Of a DNA stretch of 64,000 bases, positions 1-8,802 are shown one piece after another. The notes below the pieces were generated by a model. It was not told the origin of the DNA. It made no database searches and worked only from the letters and a program-made list of their open reading frames with translations. Every line of letters starts with the position of its first letter. Positions within the stretch are counted from its first letter, which is position 1. The position numbers and the translations under genes were made by a program. Source of the stretch: Rhodanobacter humi (GTDB taxonomy: Bacteria > Pseudomonadota > Gammaproteobacteria > Xanthomonadales > Rhodanobacteraceae); the NCBI RefSeq assembly GCF_041107455.1, contig NZ_JBGBPY010000001.1, positions 1,178,001 to 1,242,000 of the forward strand, in the 5' to 3' direction.

Positions 1-3000
1 CCGCCGCCAACCGCGACCGGCTGGCTGAAACCGAGTTGCACGGTTTCGCCGGGCAGCGGCTGGAAGCGCAGGCCCACGTCGCTGGCGCTGGTCGGCACGC
101 CTTGCGCATCGACGTGCCACATCGGCGCGGCGACGATTTCCCAGACTTCGGCGCGCTCGCCCAGCGCGGGCGCCGTGAGCGCGAGCTTCGCCGCGTGATC
201 CAGCCGGCTCGTCCAGCGCACGGTGTCGCTGCCTGCGTTGAAGGTGACGTCGATGCGGCCGTTCTTCACCAGCGCGCCATCACCTTGCGGATGTTCGCCG
301 GGCAGCAGCGGCAGGCTGAGGCTGAAGCCGCCATTCGCGGGGGCGATGCGTTCGACCGTGTTTTCCACCCGCCAGTCCACGCCCAGCAGCAGGCGGCGGG
401 TCAGCCGCACGTAGGGCGGGAAGTCCTGCGCGGCCACCGCCGGGCCGCCGTTGTCGGCGACGCGCACGCGTTGCAGCGCGAGGCTGTCGCCCAGCATGCG
501 TCCGCCGTCCACGCCATCCAGCGACCAGCCCTGCCCGTTGAACGCCACCCGCTGCGGGCGCAACGCGAAGTTCAGGCTGGCGCTGTCCGCCGTGCCGATG
601 CGGTAGCGCAGGCCGATGCGATGCACGCCGCGGTCGAGGCGCAGCAGCGCATCGTCGTCGTCGCGAACCAGCGCGGCGGGATGCCCGTCCACGCTGGCGT
701 CGAGCAATTGCAGCGCGGCGTCGGGTTGCGGCAGCGGCAAGGCCACGGTGGCACCCGCAGCCACCTCCAGCGCCACGTCCAGCGTGTCGCCGCTGGCCTG
801 CAGTTGCGCCTGCGCCACGCTGGCGCAGGCGGGCGCGCACTTCGGCGCTTCGGTGAGGCGGGCCTTCAACTGATCCAGCAGTTGTTGATTCGGCAAGCTC
901 TGCGCGTGCGAAATCGAAGGCAGCAGCGCGACGGCGAGCAGCAGCGCACCGGCCACGCCGGCGCCGCGTGCAGCGGTCCAAGGCAGGCGCCACGGGCGCA
1001 GGCTAGCGAGCAGCTTCGCCAGCAACGCCGCCAGCATGGCGACCATCGCCACGCGCAGCAGCCGCACCAGCCAGCGCGGCGCGATCAGCAGCCGCGTGGT
1101 TTGTTCCGCAGTCACCGGGCCGGACCAGCCGAGTTGGTAGTCGTTACCTTGATCCCAGCCCGGCGTGCCCGCACCAGCCTGGATCGTGCTGCGGCTGTCG
1201 AAATCGTCGAGGCCGGAGCTTTGCAACGCATTCGCAGTCACGACGACCGAAGAAAGATATTGCGTCGCCTTGGTGCGTGCGCGCGGAGAAGGCTGTTTCA
1301 TGGGTTCAGACGGCGGCGGCAACACTGCTAGCGCTGCTGGCGCTGCCGACGGAGGCGCTGGCGGTGCTGGCACCGCCGCATCGTTGGAAACCTCCTCCAC
1401 CGGAGGCGGCGTTGTCTGCCGGATGGTCTTCGGCGGCGGCTGGACATATTCCTCATGCACGAACTGCCCGCCCTCCAACTGCGGATGTAGCGCGTACTGC
1501 AATTGCCGTGCGGCGAACGGCAGGCTCCACAACACGGCGAGCGCGAACACCGCGATGGCGGCGCCGCGCGCCGCGACACGCAGGCGTCCATCCGGCAAGG
1601 CACGCAGCAGCAGCGCCAGCAGCAACACCATGGCCAGCGTCCACAGCGGCGCGCCGCTTTCATGGCGGCCCAGCGCGAGATAAAGCGCCGCCAGCACAGC
1701 CCAGCGCCAGCCGAGCAGGCGACCGGCCAGCAAGGCGACCAGCGCGAGCACGAACAGGTCGAGCAGGCTCCATTGCGCCACCCACGTATCCGGCGCGCGG
1801 TCCGCACCGGACGCCGCGATCAGGCGATAGCCGAACGGCAGGTGCAGGCTGGCGCTGATGCCTTCCAGCGGCAGTCGCCAGCCGGAGCTGGGGATCGCGC
1901 CCCCGTGCACGGACAAGCGCAGGCCGGCGTCGAGATCGAGTTTGCGCGTGCGCAGTTCGACGCCGCTGCGGCCATCGCCGCCCTTGCTGACCAGCAGCGG
2001 GGTGCCGCCCTCGCTGGCGCGCTGCAGTTGCCACGGCGCGGTCACGTCCAGCCGCTGGTGGTGGCGCAGTTCGCCGCTGAGATGATCGGCCGTGCGCAAG
2101 CCGCCACCGTCGAAGTCCAGCCACATCTCGCGTTGCAGATGGATCTGGTCGCCCTTGCCGCCTTCGTCGCCGCGCGCGCCGGCGGTGATGGTCAGGCCCG
2201 TGCCGTCGTTCAGCGCGAACGCGGGCAGGTCGCTCCAGTCGTCGGGCACGCCGGCCTGCGCGGCGTCGATGCCCTGCCCCTCCGCGCGGCTGCCGCGCAG
2301 CGCGGGGTCGTCGCGGTAGCTCCAGATTTCCTGCCGCGGCCAAGGCGCGGCGGGCAGTTTCAGCGCCACCTTTTCCAGCGGCGCGATGGCGCGCGCAGTC
2401 AACGTCAGCAGCCAGTGTCCCGGCCGCAGCTGCACGCGCAGGCGGCCGTCGCTTTCAAGCTTGGCCGGCAGGTCGCCGGCTAGCACGGTGGCGACGAAGC
2501 CCGCGGGCAAGGCCGGGCCGAGCACGACTTCGCGCGCGCTGCCGGCCACGTCGAGTTGCAGCTGCGTCAGCAGCATGGCGGGCAGGCCGTCGCCAAGCTC
2601 ACGGTAGACGCGCAGCGACAAGGCATCGGCGACGCGCTGCGCGGCGGCGGCTTCGCCCAGGGTGAGTTCGTCGCCGTTGCGCTCGACGCGTGCCACCGCC
2701 GCGCCGTCCACGCTGAGCGCGACGAGGCCGATTTCCGTGGGCACGCGCAGGCGCGCGGGCCGCTCCGACCACGGCAGCGTGCCGCGCAACTGGTAGTCAC
2801 CGGGCGCCAGCCACAGCATCGGTTGGTCGTCGTGCTGCAGCACCACGGCGGGCTGGTTGTTCGAGGTCACCGCCTGCGGCCAGGCGTGCTCGTCGCCCGG
2901 CAGTGCCACCCAGCCGGGCGCGTCCACGTGTACGTCCAGACTGAAGTGCGCGCCGTCCTTGCCGGCATCCAGCGCCAGCCGGCCGGGCCAGGTGCACTGG

Positions 3001-3170
3001 TAGCTGTCCGCGCCCGGCGACTGGTTGGCGAGGAACGGGCAGGCATGCTGCGGCGCGTCGTGCAGCACCCAGCCCTGCCAGTCGCGCAAGGGTGGCGGCA
3101 CGTCCTGCGCCGGCAACGGCGCGGCCAGCAGCAGGCACAGACCCAGCAGTGCTATCAGTCGAGCAAGCAT
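1..3170 (-). CDS. Large exported/multi-pass membrane protein of unknown function (3' end outside window)
   Basis: An open frame starts at ATG 3170 and is still open at base 1, giving 1,056 codons in the window. The first ~22 residues form a signal peptide (LIALLGLCLLLAAPLPAQ). A long soluble, beta-rich-looking region follows to about residue 430. A cluster of hydrophobic helices lies around residues 450-555, then a Pro-rich stretch (PPPKTIRQTTPPP), the short motif LSSVVVTAN near residue 640, two more hydrophobic segments around 705-750, and another soluble region. Translation was checked by hand in several places and shows no stop. Long open frames on the opposite strand in exact register are composition shadows. 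I do not recognise the family. The layout suggests a periplasmic sensor or scaffold anchored in the inner membrane. The V4R-like gene upstream on the same strand ends 84 bases before this start, so co-transcription is possible. Confidence 0.75.
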   Translation of the reverse strand, partial: MLARLIALLGLCLLLAAPLPAQDVPPPLRDWQGWVLHDAPQHACPFLANQSPGADSYQCTWPGRLALDAGKDGAHFSLDVHVDAPGWVALPGDEHAWPQAVTSNNQPAVVLQHDDQPMLWLAPGDYQLRGTLPWSERPARLRVPTEIGLVALSVDGAAVARVERNGDELTLGEAAAAQRVADALSLRVYRELGDGLPAMLLTQLQLDVAGSAREVVLGPALPAGFVATVLAGDLPAKLESDGRLRVQLRPGHWLLTLTARAIAPLEKVALKLPAAPWPRQEIWSYRDDPALRGSRAEGQGIDAAQAGVPDDWSDLPAFALNDGTGLTITAGARGDEGGKGDQIHLQREMWLDFDGGGLRTADHLSGELRHHQRLDVTAPWQLQRASEGGTPLLVSKGGDGRSGVELRTRKLDLDAGLRLSVHGGAIPSSGWRLPLEGISASLHLPFGYRLIAASGADRAPDTWVAQWSLLDLFVLALVALLAGRLLGWRWAVLAALYLALGRHESGAPLWTLAMVLLLALLLRALPDGRLRVAARGAAIAVFALAVLWSLPFAARQLQYALHPQLEGGQFVHEEYVQPPPKTIRQTTPPPVEEVSNDAAVPAPPAPPSAAPAALAVLPPPSEPMKQPSPRARTKATQYLSSVVVTANALQSSGLDDFDSRSTIQAGAGTPGWDQGNDYQLGWSGPVTAEQTTRLLIAPRWLVRLLRVAMVAMLAALLAKLLASLRPWRLPWTAARGAGVAGALLLAVALLPSISHAQSLPNQQLLDQLKARLTEAPKCAPACASVAQAQLQASGDTLDVALEVAAGATVALPLPQPDAALQLLDASVDGHPAALVRDDDDALLRLDRGVHRIGLRYRIGTADSASLNFALRPQRVAFNGQGWSLDGVDGGRMLGDSLALQRVRVADNGGPAVAAQDFPPYVRLTRRLLLGVDWRVENTVERIAPANGGFSLSLPLLPGEHPQGDGALVKNGRIDVTFNAGSDTVRWTSRLDHAAKLALTAPALGERAEVWEIVAAPMWHVDAQGVPTSASDVGLRFQPLPGETVQLGFSQPVAVGG

Positions 3171-3254
3171 GCGTTTCTCCCTGGATGCCGCGCGGCCGGC
3201 AACAACAAGTAGAACATGCCATCCGCATGCCGCGGAACGGCCCGGTCGCCCGGC

Positions 3255-4205
3255 TCAGTCCGACACCGCCAGCACGCACTCGTCGGCGCCGAAGCTGCGA
3301 CAGCAGACCGGGAAGACCGACAGGCTGCGCCGCGCCAGGGCCGGCACTAGCAGGCCTTCCAGGAAGCCGCCATAGAAGCCGCAGCCGGAATGGCCGTCTT
3401 CGGCGCACAACGCGCTGTGCCGGATATGCAGCTGGCCATCCTGCAGCTCCGCCTCGGCGAAGGCATGCAGCGCCGGCACGGCGAGAGCGGAAAGTGCAGC
3501 GGCTAGCGCGAGCCCGGTGTCCAGCGAATATTCGCGCGCGAACACCCACGCGCCCACCCGCTGCCCGGCCAGCTGCAACGTGGCGGCGCGCGCCCCCGGC
3601 TGCACGCCACGATCCAGCGCCAGCAGGCGCGGCAGGATGCGCGGGTATTCCTGCTCCAGCGCAGCCAGCGCTTGTTCGACCGCCGCCTCGTCGGCCGCCA
3701 GTTCCGGCAGTTCGACGTAGGGTTCGGGCTCCGGCTCGGTCGGTGCGGGCGGCGGCGCGGGACGGCGGACCACCAGTTCCTCGAACGTTTCCGTTTCCGG
3801 TGCGGGCTGCGGAGCCGCCGCGATGGCGACTTCGGCCTCCGCACTCGCGGCCGGCGCGGGCGCGGCATCCCGCTCCGGAACGGATGCCGGCTCGGGCGGC
3901 GGTGCCGGCGGCGGCACGTAGCCGCTGGTGACCTTGCTGGTGGCGGCGAAATGCGCGCGCGCCTCGCCCTCGACGGCGGGCGCCAGTTCGAAGCTGATGA
4001 GCCGGTCGCAGCCTTCCAGTGCCTGGCGCAACGCGCGCTTTTTGAACCACGAACCGCGCACCACCATGCTCAGCAGCGTGCCATGGGGGTCCTGCGCCAG
4101 GCGCTGCCGCAGCAGGGTGAAGCCGTTCGCGGCCGCCAGGCGGCCAACCTCGATGAGCAGGCCCTCGCGTTGCAGCGCGAGCGCCTGGATTTCCAGCTCG
4201 ATCAT
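3255..4205 (-). CDS. Two-domain protein: ACT-like N-terminus, Pro/Ala-rich linker, V4R-like C-terminus
   Basis: 316 residues. The N-terminal ~75 residues have an ACT-like alternating strand/helix pattern (IELEIQALALQREGLLIEVG onward). A low-complexity linker rich in Pro, Ala and Glu covers about 95-165. The C-terminus, about 165-316, resembles the V4R small-molecule-binding fold: the ending HSGCGFYGGFLEGLLVPALA, then a conserved-looking CCRSFGADECVLAV, matches the G-C-x-F/GFLEG/C-x-x-x-G-x-x-x-C pattern of 4-vinyl-reductase-type domains. No signal peptide or membrane span is visible, so it is probably cytoplasmic. It lies upstream of and co-directional with the giant membrane protein. V4R domains bind hydrophobic ligands or metals, so a sensory or regulatory role is an inference; the domain call itself is moderately sure. 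Confidence 0.6.
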   Translation of the reverse strand: MIELEIQALALQREGLLIEVGRLAAANGFTLLRQRLAQDPHGTLLSMVVRGSWFKKRALRQALEGCDRLISFELAPAVEGEARAHFAATSKVTSGYVPPPAPPPEPASVPERDAAPAPAASAEAEVAIAAAPQPAPETETFEELVVRRPAPPPAPTEPEPEPYVELPELAADEAAVEQALAALEQEYPRILPRLLALDRGVQPGARAATLQLAGQRVGAWVFAREYSLDTGLALAAALSALAVPALHAFAEAELQDGQLHIRHSALCAEDGHSGCGFYGGFLEGLLVPALARRSLSVFPVCCRSFGADECVLAVSD

Positions 4206-4281
4206 CCGTCCCCCTGTAGACGATGTCGGTGCGTTGAATTTCCGCCCATGCTACGACTTGCGTCGGCGGGCCACCACAAAC

Positions 4282-4309
4282 GACAAGCCCCGCCGAGGCG
4301 GGGCTTGTC
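4282..4309 (-). terminator. Strong hairpin downstream of the M1 aminopeptidase
   Basis: A perfect 13-bp stem (4282-4294 with 4297-4309) with a 2-base centre lies 20 bases beyond the aminopeptidase stop. On the minus strand it is followed by a short T-rich tract (GTTTGTGG). It likely ends the aminopeptidase transcript. Confidence 0.7.
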
Positions 4310-4329
4310 GCATCCATGACGCAAACCGA

Positions 4330-7011
4330 TCAGCGCAGGATCGAGGCCGGATCCTGCTTGGCCTGCAGCGCCGCGCACAGCTCGATAGACTCGGTGGTCT
4401 GCGCCAGGCCGCGCGAGATGCCGGCGGCATCGTTCATGCGCGGCTTGAAGAACGCCTGCAGGCGCTGCGCCTCGGCGCTGGAGCAGCCGCCGCCCGCGGC
4501 CAGCATCGGCAGGTAGCCGCCCGCGAAGCTGCCGGTGCGCTTGAGGATCTGCGGGTAGTGGCCGGCGAACCAGGTCCACATCGCATCGCGCTGGGCTTCG
4601 GTGTCGCGGCCCGAGCGCAGCAGCGAGGCCATCTCGCCCACTTTGACCGGCTTGCTGATCGCGAAGTCGCGCACCTGTTCGGCGAGCGCGGGGTCCTCGA
4701 CGCTGGCCAGGCCGCCGAGGATACCGTTGCGCAACGCGGGATCGCTGGTCTGCGGCAGTTCGGCGATCAGCGCATCGACCGCGCTCTTGCCCTGGGTCTG
4801 CACCGCCACGCCCAGCGCGTCGCCGAGCAGGTCGGGGTTCGCGGCGGCGAGATCGAGGCGGCCGTCGGCCTTCTTCTTCAGCGCCGCCTCGCCCTGCTGG
4901 AGCAGGGCCGCACGCACCGCGGGCAGCTTGTAGTCGAAGGCCAGCGCGCCGGCGAGCGTGCTGCGCAGGAGCGAATCGTCCTCCGACTCGCCCGGCTTGC
5001 GCTGGTAGCCCAGCGCTTCGAGCTTCGGCAGGTAGGCGGCCTGCACCCAATCCGCGACGCGGGCGCGCTGGGCGTCGGTCTTGGCCACGTGGTGGTAGAT
5101 CCAGCTCACGCGTCCCAGCGGTGCGGTGAACACCTGGCTCGTCTTCGACTGGGTGAGCGGCTTCAACGCGGCGAGCACCTGGCCGGCATCGAGATCGCCA
5201 TGCTGGAAGCTGGCGCCGATCGCGTCGGCATAGGCGAGCTGCTCGGCGTCGCTGAGCTTGGCGACCTCTTTCACCAGCACGGCCAGCTCGCCCTGGTCGA
5301 GGCTGAAGCGGTAGTAGCCGGCGGCGTTCGCGTTCGGCATCACCCAGGTCGGATTGCTGGCGCCGGCCAGCACGATCGAGCCGGTCGCCTTGTCGAGCAT
5401 GTCGCAGGCCACCTTGCTTCCGTCAGCAGTGCCGTAGCGCACGCACACCGGCACACCCCAGATGCGCGAGGCATCGCCATGGCTGCCCAGCGGCAGGTAG
5501 CGATCCTGCTTCAGTTCCAGCACGGTCTGGCCGTTCTTGTGCTCCAGCTTCGTCTGCACGTAGGGCACGCCGGACTGGTCGAGGAAGCTCTTGAACGCGC
5601 GCTTGAACGCGTCGCCCTTGCCCGCCGCGGTGGCGATCGCGTTGACCAGATCGTCCGCGGTGGCGTTGCCGAACTTGTGCGCCTGGATGTAGGCGCGCAT
5701 GCCCTTCTGGAACGTCTTGTCGCCCACGTAGTTCTCGAACATGCCGATGACGGCGGCGCCCTTCTGGTAGGTGATGCCGTCGAACGCGGTCTCGATGTCG
5801 CCGTTGCCGGTGATCGGCTGGCGGATCTTGCGCGCGCTGACCAGGCTGTCGTTGCCCATCGCGCCCTGCGCGCCGCGCACGCGGTCGAGGTCGGCGCGGT
5901 ATTCCGGATGCACTTCCTCGGTGACTTTCTGCTGCATCCAGGTGGCGAAGGCCTCGTTGAGCCAGATGTCGTTCCACCAGGCCAGCGTCACGGTGTCGCC
6001 GGTCCACTGGTGGGCCAGCTCGTGCGCGGTGACGTTGAAGGAACCGCGCACGTTGCGCGCCGGCGAATCCTTGTCGAGCAGCAGCAGCCAGTCGCGGAAC
6101 GTGACCAGGCCCGCGTTCTCCATCGCACCGGCAGAGAAGTCCGGCGCGGCGAGCACGTCCAGCTTGTCCCACGGATAGCCGAAGCCGTAGTAGTTCTCCA
6201 GCGCGTGGATGATGCTCGGCGTCTCGGAGATCACGTGGCTCATGCGGTGCGCCTCGCCGGCGGCGGCGATGCCGCGCAGCGGCAGCGGCTTGCTGCGGTA
6301 GGCGTCGGGCGAGATTTCCGCGGTCGGGGTGATGTCCCACGGACCCACCGCGAACGCCACCAGGTAGGTCGGCAGCGGCAGGGTCTGCGCGAAGTTCACC
6401 GTCTTCCAGCCCTTGCCCGCCGGCTTCTCGCTGACCTGTTGCGTGTTCGCCACCGCGACCTGGTTGTCCGGCAGGGTGATCGAGATGTCGAACGGCGTCT
6501 TGAAGCCGGGCTCGTCGAAGCTCGGGAATGCGTAGCGCGCGCTGATCGGCTCCATCTGCGTCATCGCGTAGGGCTGGCCCTTGGCGGTGACCTTGTACAG
6601 GCCCTGCAGCTGCGCGTTGAGCGGCGCGGTGTACTCGAACTTCAACGTGATCTCGCCGGCCGGCAACGTGCTGCCGAAATCCACGCGCACCACGCCCGCC
6701 TTGGGGTCGGCTTCCACGTACTTCGCCGCGTGCGTCTTGCCCGCGGCGTCGGTCACCGTCACCTTCGACACCTTCAGTTCGGCACCGTCCAGCCACACGT
6801 GGTCGGAGGCCTTGGCCAGCTTCACCTTGATCGTGGTGGTGCCGGAGAAGTCGGTTTGCGCCGGATCCACCTTGAACGCGATCTGGTAGGACTGCGGCAC
6901 CGCCCAGGACGGCAGGCGGCCCGTGGGTGCCTGGTCGGCACCGGCGGCGAAGGCCAGGCCGCAGCCGGTGGCCAGCGCGGTGAACAGGAGAGGACGGACA
7001 AGACGACGCAT
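4330..7011 (-). CDS. M1-family zinc aminopeptidase, periplasmic
   Basis: 893 residues from ATG 7011, which is chosen because it begins a clear signal peptide (MRRLVRPLLFTALATGCGLA, cleavage after AFA) and the residues further upstream look untranslated. The exopeptidase motif GAMENAG is near residue 294. The zinc motif HELAHQW is near residue 330, with the third ligand in WLNEAFATW about 18 residues later, as in gluzincins. The C-terminal ~350 residues match the helical ERAP1-like domain. It hydrolyses N-terminal residues from peptides, and the signal peptide places it in the periplasm, unlike cytoplasmic PepN. It is divergent from oxyR across a 163-bp gap, with a strong hairpin downstream. 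The family is certain; the exact specificity is unknown. Confidence 0.93.
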   Translation of the reverse strand: MRRLVRPLLFTALATGCGLAFAAGADQAPTGRLPSWAVPQSYQIAFKVDPAQTDFSGTTTIKVKLAKASDHVWLDGAELKVSKVTVTDAAGKTHAAKYVEADPKAGVVRVDFGSTLPAGEITLKFEYTAPLNAQLQGLYKVTAKGQPYAMTQMEPISARYAFPSFDEPGFKTPFDISITLPDNQVAVANTQQVSEKPAGKGWKTVNFAQTLPLPTYLVAFAVGPWDITPTAEISPDAYRSKPLPLRGIAAAGEAHRMSHVISETPSIIHALENYYGFGYPWDKLDVLAAPDFSAGAMENAGLVTFRDWLLLLDKDSPARNVRGSFNVTAHELAHQWTGDTVTLAWWNDIWLNEAFATWMQQKVTEEVHPEYRADLDRVRGAQGAMGNDSLVSARKIRQPITGNGDIETAFDGITYQKGAAVIGMFENYVGDKTFQKGMRAYIQAHKFGNATADDLVNAIATAAGKGDAFKRAFKSFLDQSGVPYVQTKLEHKNGQTVLELKQDRYLPLGSHGDASRIWGVPVCVRYGTADGSKVACDMLDKATGSIVLAGASNPTWVMPNANAAGYYRFSLDQGELAVLVKEVAKLSDAEQLAYADAIGASFQHGDLDAGQVLAALKPLTQSKTSQVFTAPLGRVSWIYHHVAKTDAQRARVADWVQAAYLPKLEALGYQRKPGESEDDSLLRSTLAGALAFDYKLPAVRAALLQQGEAALKKKADGRLDLAAANPDLLGDALGVAVQTQGKSAVDALIAELPQTSDPALRNGILGGLASVEDPALAEQVRDFAISKPVKVGEMASLLRSGRDTEAQRDAMWTWFAGHYPQILKRTGSFAGGYLPMLAAGGGCSSAEAQRLQAFFKPRMNDAAGISRGLAQTTESIELCAALQAKQDPASILR

Positions 7012-7111
7012 GAGGGGTTCCCCCGGGTGTGTACAGGAACCCGTCACGCTAGGCGGCACATGACTTTCCACACAGTGCCATAAGACATGTCGACGCCGGG
7101 GAGATCCTTGC

Positions 7112-7140
7112 TTGCACAAGGCGACTCAATGGCTAGTATC
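7112..7140 (+). promoter_or_regulatory. Predicted sigma-70 promoter of oxyR
   Basis: The -35-like TTGCAC (7112-7117) and -10-like TAGTAT (7135-7140) are separated by exactly 17 bases and lie 35 bases before the oxyR start. This would put the transcription start near 7147, just before the OxyR-like palindrome. Confidence 0.45.
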
Positions 7141-7147
7141 GTCTTTC

Positions 7148-7162
7148 ATAGTCCAAATCTAT
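7148..7162 (+). promoter_or_regulatory. OxyR-like half-operator
   Basis: ATAG-N7-CTAT occurs here, with the A at position 6 of the spacer also matching the OxyR consensus half-motif (ATAGntnnnanCTAT). It sits at about +1 to +15 of the predicted oxyR transcript, which is suitable for negative autoregulation. A convincing second half-site at the expected 22-bp offset was not found, so this is a partial match. Confidence 0.4.
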
Positions 7163-7174
7163 GGAGAGGACGCC

Positions 7175-8155
7175 ATGAACCTGCGCGACCTGCACTACCT
7201 GGTGGCCCTCGCCGAGCAGCGCCATTTCGGCCGCGCGGCGGAGGCCTGCTTCGTCAGCCAGCCCACCTTGTCCACCCAGATCAAGAAGCTGGAGGAGGAA
7301 CTGGGCGTGGCGCTGGTGGAGCGCACGCCGCGCAAGGTGCTGCTCACCGACGTGGGTCGCGAAATCGTGGCCCGCGCCCGCGACGTGCTGAACGAGGTCG
7401 AGCAGATCAAGGGTATCGCGCGGCGCACGCTGGACCCCGAATCCGGCACGGTACGGCTGGGCATCTTCCCCACGCTGGGTCCCTACCTGCTGCCGCACGT
7501 GGTGCCGCGGGTGCGCGAACGCTTCCCGCGGCTGGAACTGCTGCTGGTGGAGGAGAAGACCGAGGAAGTGCTGCGCCGCCTGCGCGAAGGGCGACTCGAC
7601 GCCGGCATCCTCGCCCTGCCGGTGCACGACGACAGCCTGCATGTGGAGTTCCTGTTCGAGGAACCGTTCCTGCTGGCCGTGCCGCAATCGCATCCGCTGG
7701 CGCGGCGCTCCTCGCTGAAGCTGGCCGACCTCGGCGACCAGAGCCTGCTGCTGCTGGAGGACGGCCACTGCCTGCGCGACCAGGCGCTGGAGGTCTGCCA
7801 TCTCGCCGGCGCGGGCGAGAAGAGCGGCTTCCGCGCCACCAGCCTGGAAACGCTGCGCCAGATGGTGGCCGCCGACGTGGGCATCACCCTGCTGCCCACG
7901 CTGGCGGTGAAGCCGCCGGTGGCGCAGGCGCCGAACGTGCAGCTGATCGAGTTCCGCGGCAGCCACCCGCCGAGCCGGCGCATCGCGATGCTGTGGCGCA
8001 AGAGCTCGGCGATGGGCGGCTTCCTCAAGCAGCTCGCCGGGCTGTTCCGCGAACTGCCGAAGGGCCTGCTCGACCCGCACGACGCGGTCACGCCGGCGGT
8101 CGCGACGGCCACGCCCGCGAAGCCGCGTCGCGATAGCCCGAAACGATCGTCCTGA
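7175..8155 (+). CDS. oxyR: Hydrogen peroxide-sensing LysR regulator OxyR
   Basis: 326 residues from ATG 7175, preceded by GGAGAGGA at a good distance. The winged helix-turn-helix is at residues 1-65 (MNLRDLHYLVALAEQRHFGR) and the LysR effector domain follows. The redox cysteines fall at Cys199 and Cys208 in GHCLRDQALEVC, the same numbering and context as E. coli OxyR. Peroxide would oxidise them to a disulfide and switch the regulator to activate antioxidant genes. The C-terminus carries a ~25-residue Ala/Thr/Pro/Lys tail beyond the usual end. It lies immediately upstream of rubrerythrin and its partners, so these are likely targets. The identification is secure. Confidence 0.95.
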   Translation: MNLRDLHYLVALAEQRHFGRAAEACFVSQPTLSTQIKKLEEELGVALVERTPRKVLLTDVGREIVARARDVLNEVEQIKGIARRTLDPESGTVRLGIFPTLGPYLLPHVVPRVRERFPRLELLLVEEKTEEVLRRLREGRLDAGILALPVHDDSLHVEFLFEEPFLLAVPQSHPLARRSSLKLADLGDQSLLLLEDGHCLRDQALEVCHLAGAGEKSGFRATSLETLRQMVAADVGITLLPTLAVKPPVAQAPNVQLIEFRGSHPPSRRIAMLWRKSSAMGGFLKQLAGLFRELPKGLLDPHDAVTPAVATATPAKPRRDSPKRSS

Positions 8156-8264
8156 TAAGCACAATCAATTTCAACGAAAGCTGCCGCAGCGCTAGGCTCG
8201 GGGAGTCGCGGCCACCAAGTCGCTCCCGCATTGCCCTCCCAGCCCGACGCCACGAGGTGATGTC

Positions 8265-8684
8265 ATGAGCAAGCTGAAAGGCTCGAAGACCGAGCAGAGT
8301 CTGAAAGACGCGTTTGCCGGCGAATCCATGGCCAACCGCCGTTACCTCTACTTCGCCGCCAAGGCGGACGTGGAGGGTTACAACGACGTTTCCGCCGTGT
8401 TCCGCTCCACCGCCGAAGGCGAGACCGGCCACGCCCACGGCCATCTCGAATACCTCGAACAATGCGGCGACCCGGCCACCGGCCTGCCGTTCGGCGAAAC
8501 CCATGCCAACCTGAAGAGCGCGATCGCGGGCGAGACCCACGAGTACACCGACATGTACCCGGGCATGGCCAAGACCGCGCGCGAGGAAGGCTTCGAGGAA
8601 GTCGCCGACTGGTTCGAGACCCTGGCCAAGGCGGAGCGCTCGCATGCGAACCGCTTCACCAAGTCGCTGAACGAGCTGGGCTGA
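8265..8684 (+). CDS. Rubrerythrin (diiron domain only)
   Basis: 139 residues with GAGG before ATG 8265. The ferritin-like diiron ligands are visible: Glu20, Glu53 and His56 (EGETGHAH), Glu90/Glu93 (GETHEYTD), Glu124 and His127 (AERSHANRF). The C-terminal rubredoxin domain (two CxxC knuckles) of classical rubrerythrin is absent. The expected reaction is two-electron reduction of hydrogen peroxide to water at a diiron site. Without a rubredoxin domain it needs an external electron donor, and the neighbouring Fe-S protein is the obvious candidate. It starts 109 bases after oxyR on the same strand. The family is certain; the donor is inferred. Confidence 0.93.
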   Translation: MSKLKGSKTEQSLKDAFAGESMANRRYLYFAAKADVEGYNDVSAVFRSTAEGETGHAHGHLEYLEQCGDPATGLPFGETHANLKSAIAGETHEYTDMYPGMAKTAREEGFEEVADWFETLAKAERSHANRFTKSLNELG

Positions 8685-8706
8685 CTCGCACCGCCCTACC
8701 TCGCCC

Positions 8707-8775
8707 GTAGGAGCGGCTTCAGCCGCGATGGCGTACCGTGAAGCAAGGCAAACTCGCGACTGAAGCCGCCCCTGC
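8707..8775. repeat. REP-like palindrome, GTAGGAGCG family, copy 1
   Basis: Two inverted 22-base arms (8707-8728 and 8754-8775) differ at only three positions. Each arm begins G(T/C)AGG(A/G)GCG and ends CGCGA, and contains its own inner palindrome (GGCTTCAGCC). It lies between rubrerythrin and the Fe-S gene. The same architecture recurs at 50086-50143. This type of repeat is widespread in Pseudomonas and Xanthomonadales genomes. Confidence 0.8.
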
Positions 8776-8802
8776 AAGGTATGTTCGCTGCCGGACACGA
8801 CC

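Noticed and set aside
3928-7083. Open frame of more than 1,000 codons on the plus strand opposite the aminopeptidase
   Set aside because: It is Arg/His/Gly-rich with no domain, and the opposite strand encodes a complete M1 peptidase with catalytic motifs.
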